Shown here piece by piece: positions 61,693 to 64,000 of a stretch of 64,000 bases of DNA. Source of the stretch: Flavobacterium sp. Its GTDB lineage: Bacteria > Bacteroidota > Bacteroidia > Flavobacteriales > Flavobacteriaceae. The notes below the pieces were generated by a model, which had not been told where the DNA came from, did not search any database, and worked only from the letters and a program-made list of their open reading frames with translations. The DNA lies in assembly GCA_020403245.1 (NCBI GenBank), contig JADBYA010000009.1, forward strand, positions 186,001 to 250,000. The letters are read 5' to 3'. The stretch's first letter is position 1. Each line of letters starts with the position of its first letter. The position numbers were made by a program, and so were the translations under genes.

Positions 61693-62778
61693 ATGAATAT
61701 AACAACACAAAACAGAAAATGGTTAGATGATTTCAACTTACATCATCCACTTGTTATCGCTGGACCATGCAGTGCTGAAACCGAAGACCAAGTATTGAAA
61801 ATTGCACACGAATTGAAAAATTCTGATGTATCTATTTTTAGAGCCGGAATATGGAAACCCAGAACGCGGCCCGGAGGTTTTGAAGGTGTTGGTGAGATAG
61901 GATTGAAATGGTTGCAAAAAGCCAAAGCCGAAACAGGACTATTGATGGCCATAGAAGTCGCAAATGCAACTCATGCAAAATTAGCATTAGAGCATGATAT
62001 TGATGTTTTGTGGATAGGTGCACGAACAACTGTAAATCCGTTTGCGGTTCAGGAAATAGCCGATGCTTTGCAAAATACCGATAAAATAGTATTAGTAAAA
62101 AATCCAGTAAACCCTGATTTGGCTTTGTGGATTGGTGGAGTGGAACGTTTGTATAATGCTGGAATAAAAAAATTGGGTGTAATTCATAGAGGGTTTTCTA
62201 CCTATGAAAAAACCAAATACAGAAACATTCCCGAATGGCAAATTGCTATTGAACTGCAAAGTAAATTTCCTGATTTGCCATTGTTGTGTGATCCTTCTCA
62301 CATCACAGGAAGAAGAGATATGATTCAAGAAGTAGCACAGCAGGCACTTGATTTGAATTATGATGGATTGATGATTGAAACCCACACCGACCCTGATAAT
62401 GCCTGGAGCGATGTTGCCCAGCAAGTAACTCCAAAAGTTTTAAAGCAGATTTTTGTAGATTTAAAAGTTAAAAAAGTAACTACCGAAGATGACGATTTTA
62501 ATGCCAAAATGATAAAACTAAGAGTCAATATTGATATCGCTGATAGTAAATTATTGGAAATTTTAGGGAATCGGATGAAAGTAGCAGAACAAATTGGTGC
62601 CTTGAAAAAAGAAAAAAATATTGCTGTACTTCAAAATAAAAGGTGGAATGAAATTTTAGGAAAAATGATTTTAGACGGTAGTGAAAGAGGATTAAGTGAG
62701 GAATTTATTCTAAAACTGTTCAAAGCCATTCATCAGGAAAGTATTAGTCATCAGGAAAAAATTATTAATTCTAGATGA
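61693..62778 (+). CDS. Bifunctional DAHP synthase / chorismate mutase
   Basis: The 361-residue protein joins the first step of the shikimate pathway with the branch to prephenate. Residues about 1-260 are a KDPS-type DAHP synthase with IAGPCSAETEDQVLKIA, KPRTRPGGFEGVG, the metal-binding LCDPSHITGRR near residue 198 and MIETHTDPDNAWSD. Residues about 270-355 are an AroQ-type chorismate mutase (KLRVNIDIADSKLLEILGNR). The C-terminal mutase often lets prephenate inhibit the synthase in this family. It is followed by a secreted protein of its own. Confidence 0.93.
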   Translation: MNITTQNRKWLDDFNLHHPLVIAGPCSAETEDQVLKIAHELKNSDVSIFRAGIWKPRTRPGGFEGVGEIGLKWLQKAKAETGLLMAIEVANATHAKLALEHDIDVLWIGARTTVNPFAVQEIADALQNTDKIVLVKNPVNPDLALWIGGVERLYNAGIKKLGVIHRGFSTYEKTKYRNIPEWQIAIELQSKFPDLPLLCDPSHITGRRDMIQEVAQQALDLNYDGLMIETHTDPDNAWSDVAQQVTPKVLKQIFVDLKVKKVTTEDDDFNAKMIKLRVNIDIADSKLLEILGNRMKVAEQIGALKKEKNIAVLQNKRWNEILGKMILDGSERGLSEEFILKLFKAIHQESISHQEKIINSR

Positions 62779-62851
62779 ATACAATAATATATGTATTTCT
62801 GTTTATATATTTTTTGTATCATTGCAAAAAAACAAATAAAACTTAAAACAA

Positions 62852-63376
62852 ATGAAAAAAATTATTTTATCTATTGTCTTAGTATTTAGCTTTGGAATAG
62901 CTAATGCACAATTAGACAAAATCTACAAACACAGCGGCGAAACTGTTGAAGGGAAAGTACTTCGCTTAGATGAGTACACAATTGTTTTTAAGTATGATGG
63001 AGAAGATGCAGAAAATACCATTGGTAAATATGCAGTTGAAAAAATCATCTATGGTAAAACAAAAAGACAAGAAGATGTTACAGAAAAAATCGTAATCAAT
63101 GGCGAAGACGATTGGGAAAAAGTGGTAATCCTTGAAGATAAATCGTACATCTCTGGTTTGAAAAAAGTAGGGGAAGTTCGTGGGAAAACTGGATTAATTA
63201 ACTTCCAGACAGGAAATACAGGAGATAAAAAAGCAGCTAAAAAATTAAAAATGGACGCTGCAAAACAGGGTTGCGCTTTTGTCTTGTTAATGGCTGATAA
63301 AGCAACTGTTGGAGCTAATTCTAATGGACTTGGAGGTTCTCAAGCTATCAAAACTGGAGTAGCTTACAAATACTAA
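62852..63376 (+). CDS. Secreted protein of unknown function
   Basis: The 174-residue protein has a signal peptide (about 1-19, ending IANAQ), a beta-rich middle (HSGETVEGKVLRLDEYTIVF near residue 27; KYAVEKIIYGKTKRQED) and a C-terminal part with DAAKQGCAFVLLMADKA near residue 136. The single Cys and the A-x-x-x-G-C pattern recall small envelope proteins that sense stress, but I cannot name a family. It is transcribed alone and ends in a clear terminator. Confidence 0.7.
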   Translation: MKKIILSIVLVFSFGIANAQLDKIYKHSGETVEGKVLRLDEYTIVFKYDGEDAENTIGKYAVEKIIYGKTKRQEDVTEKIVINGEDDWEKVVILEDKSYISGLKKVGEVRGKTGLINFQTGNTGDKKAAKKLKMDAAKQGCAFVLLMADKATVGANSNGLGGSQAIKTGVAYKY

Positions 63377-63399
63377 TAAATTTAGGATTTTAAAAATTT

Positions 63400-63426
63400 A
63401 AGTTGTCAGAAATGGCAACTTTTTTT
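63400..63426 (+). terminator. Terminator before rsgA
   Basis: AGTTGTCA (63401-63408) pairs with TGGCAACT (63413-63420; one G-T pair) around GAAA, followed by six T. Confidence 0.85.
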
Positions 63427-63453
63427 ATGACTTAAAATATAAATAGGAAATGG

Positions 63454-63461
63454 TATCTTTG
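63454..63461 (+). promoter_or_regulatory. Promoter -7 element four bases before the rsgA start
   Basis: TATCTTTG matches TAnnTTTG and ends 4 bp before ATG (63466). With usual spacing transcription would begin at or next to the start codon, so the mRNA would be leaderless. Confidence 0.55.
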
Positions 63462-63465
63462 CCAC

Positions 63466-64000
63466 ATGACTGGACACGTTTATAAATCTACCGGAAGTTG
63501 GTACACTGTAAAATCGGAACAAGGCGATTTTATAGAATGCCGTATCAAAGGGAAGTTCCGCATGCAAGGCATCAAAAGTACCAATCCAATTGCAGTGGGC
63601 GATATAGTAGATTTTGAACTCGATGAAACATCAGATACAACTACAGGAACTATTCACAATATTCACGACCGAAAGAATTATATTGTTCGAAAATCAGTGA
63701 ACCTGTCCAAGCAAACCCATATAATCGCTTCCAATATCGATATCGTTTTTCTACTAGTCACTATCAACAATCCGCCAACCACTACTAGTTTTATCGACCG
63801 TTTTTTGGTTACTGCCGAGGCCTATGGTATTGAAGCGGTATTGATTTTTAATAAAATTGACACCTACGATGATGCCATGCTCGATGAACAATTGTATTTA
63901 CAACACATCTATTCACAAATTGGTTATAAATGTTTGAAAGTTTCTGCTTTAGAGAAAAAAGGATTGGAACAGCTCAAGGAAATGATGATTGGAAAAGTGA
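63466..64000 (+). CDS. rsgA: Ribosome small-subunit-dependent GTPase RsgA, 3' end beyond the window
   Basis: GTPase that checks late assembly of the 30S subunit. The visible 178 residues start MTGHVYKSTGSWYTVKSE and comprise an OB-fold domain (about 1-70; FRMQGIKSTNPIAVGDIVDF) and the beginning of the circularly permuted GTPase domain, including NIDIVFLLVTINNPPTT, the G4 motif FNKID near residue 129 and the G5-like KVSALEKKGL. The frame is open to the window end; the G1 motif and zinc-binding tail lie outside. The start codon choice is fixed by the conserved N-terminus. Confidence 0.93.
   Translation, partial: MTGHVYKSTGSWYTVKSEQGDFIECRIKGKFRMQGIKSTNPIAVGDIVDFELDETSDTTTGTIHNIHDRKNYIVRKSVNLSKQTHIIASNIDIVFLLVTINNPPTTTSFIDRFLVTAEAYGIEAVLIFNKIDTYDDAMLDEQLYLQHIYSQIGYKCLKVSALEKKGLEQLKEMMIGKV

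Overview
The window looks like a chromosomal segment of a gliding-type Flavobacterium or a close relative (Bacteroidetes, Flavobacteriia). The DNA is AT-rich. Promoters of the Bacteroidetes type (TTG, about 20 bp, TAnnTTTG) lie before many genes. The gene content includes SprT/PorT and GldA (type IX secretion and gliding), a TamL-type lipoprotein, GLPGLI-family proteins, a split MetH, and AccD without its zinc ribbon. No rRNA, tRNA, CRISPR array, complete insertion sequence or prophage was seen.

Layout. 1-9 kb: the end of a POT peptide transporter, a secreted thioredoxin, then comEC, an NlpC/P60 hydrolase, lpxB and surE on the minus strand, and the tail-specific protease prc on the plus strand. 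9-16.4 kb: the elongasome operon mreB-mreC-mreD-mrdA-rodA (minus), preceded by purH. 16.5-26.6 kb: a MacB-like permease, accD, fbaA, tamL, an rRNA methyltransferase, sprT-ubiE, folA with a 2TM protein, and a small glycogen-binding-type protein with a LacI-like palindrome upstream. 26.6-30.6 kb: an accessory-looking three-gene operon (DUF805-flavoprotein fusion, methyltransferase, anchored protein of unknown function) flanked by decayed sequence and a 14-bp inverted repeat. 30.7-34.3 kb: thyA, a bifunctional nuclease, etfA and etfB. 34.6-40.2 kb: a lipoprotein, pdhB, a DUF5686 outer-membrane protein and two pseudogenes. 40.4-44.5 kb: a membrane pyrophosphatase with a cysteine-rich tail, a deoxynucleoside kinase and a secreted protein. 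44.6-51.5 kb: two GLPGLI proteins and a large outer-membrane protein around a divergent two-component system. 51.7-58.6 kb: a methionine/SAM block with metK on one strand and, on the other, a SAM-I-like riboswitch followed by split metH and metF. 58.6-64 kb: a PagL-like protein, a GIN-domain lipoprotein, gldA, DAHP synthase/chorismate mutase, a secreted protein and the start of rsgA.

The most unusual signal is a set of short dispersed palindromic repeats. They fill intergenic gaps and also enter functional sequence: in frame inside ThyA and MetH, supplying or touching stop codons of both metH halves, abutting the metF start codon, swelling a helix of the SAM riboswitch, and forming a perfect 54-bp palindrome beside metK. 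The best candidates for undescribed biology are this repeat colonisation of the methionine locus, the DUF805-flavoprotein/methyltransferase operon, and the GLPGLI two-component locus with a tandem 10-bp operator-like repeat.

All assignments come from reading the sequence and from knowledge of the families; no database search was run.
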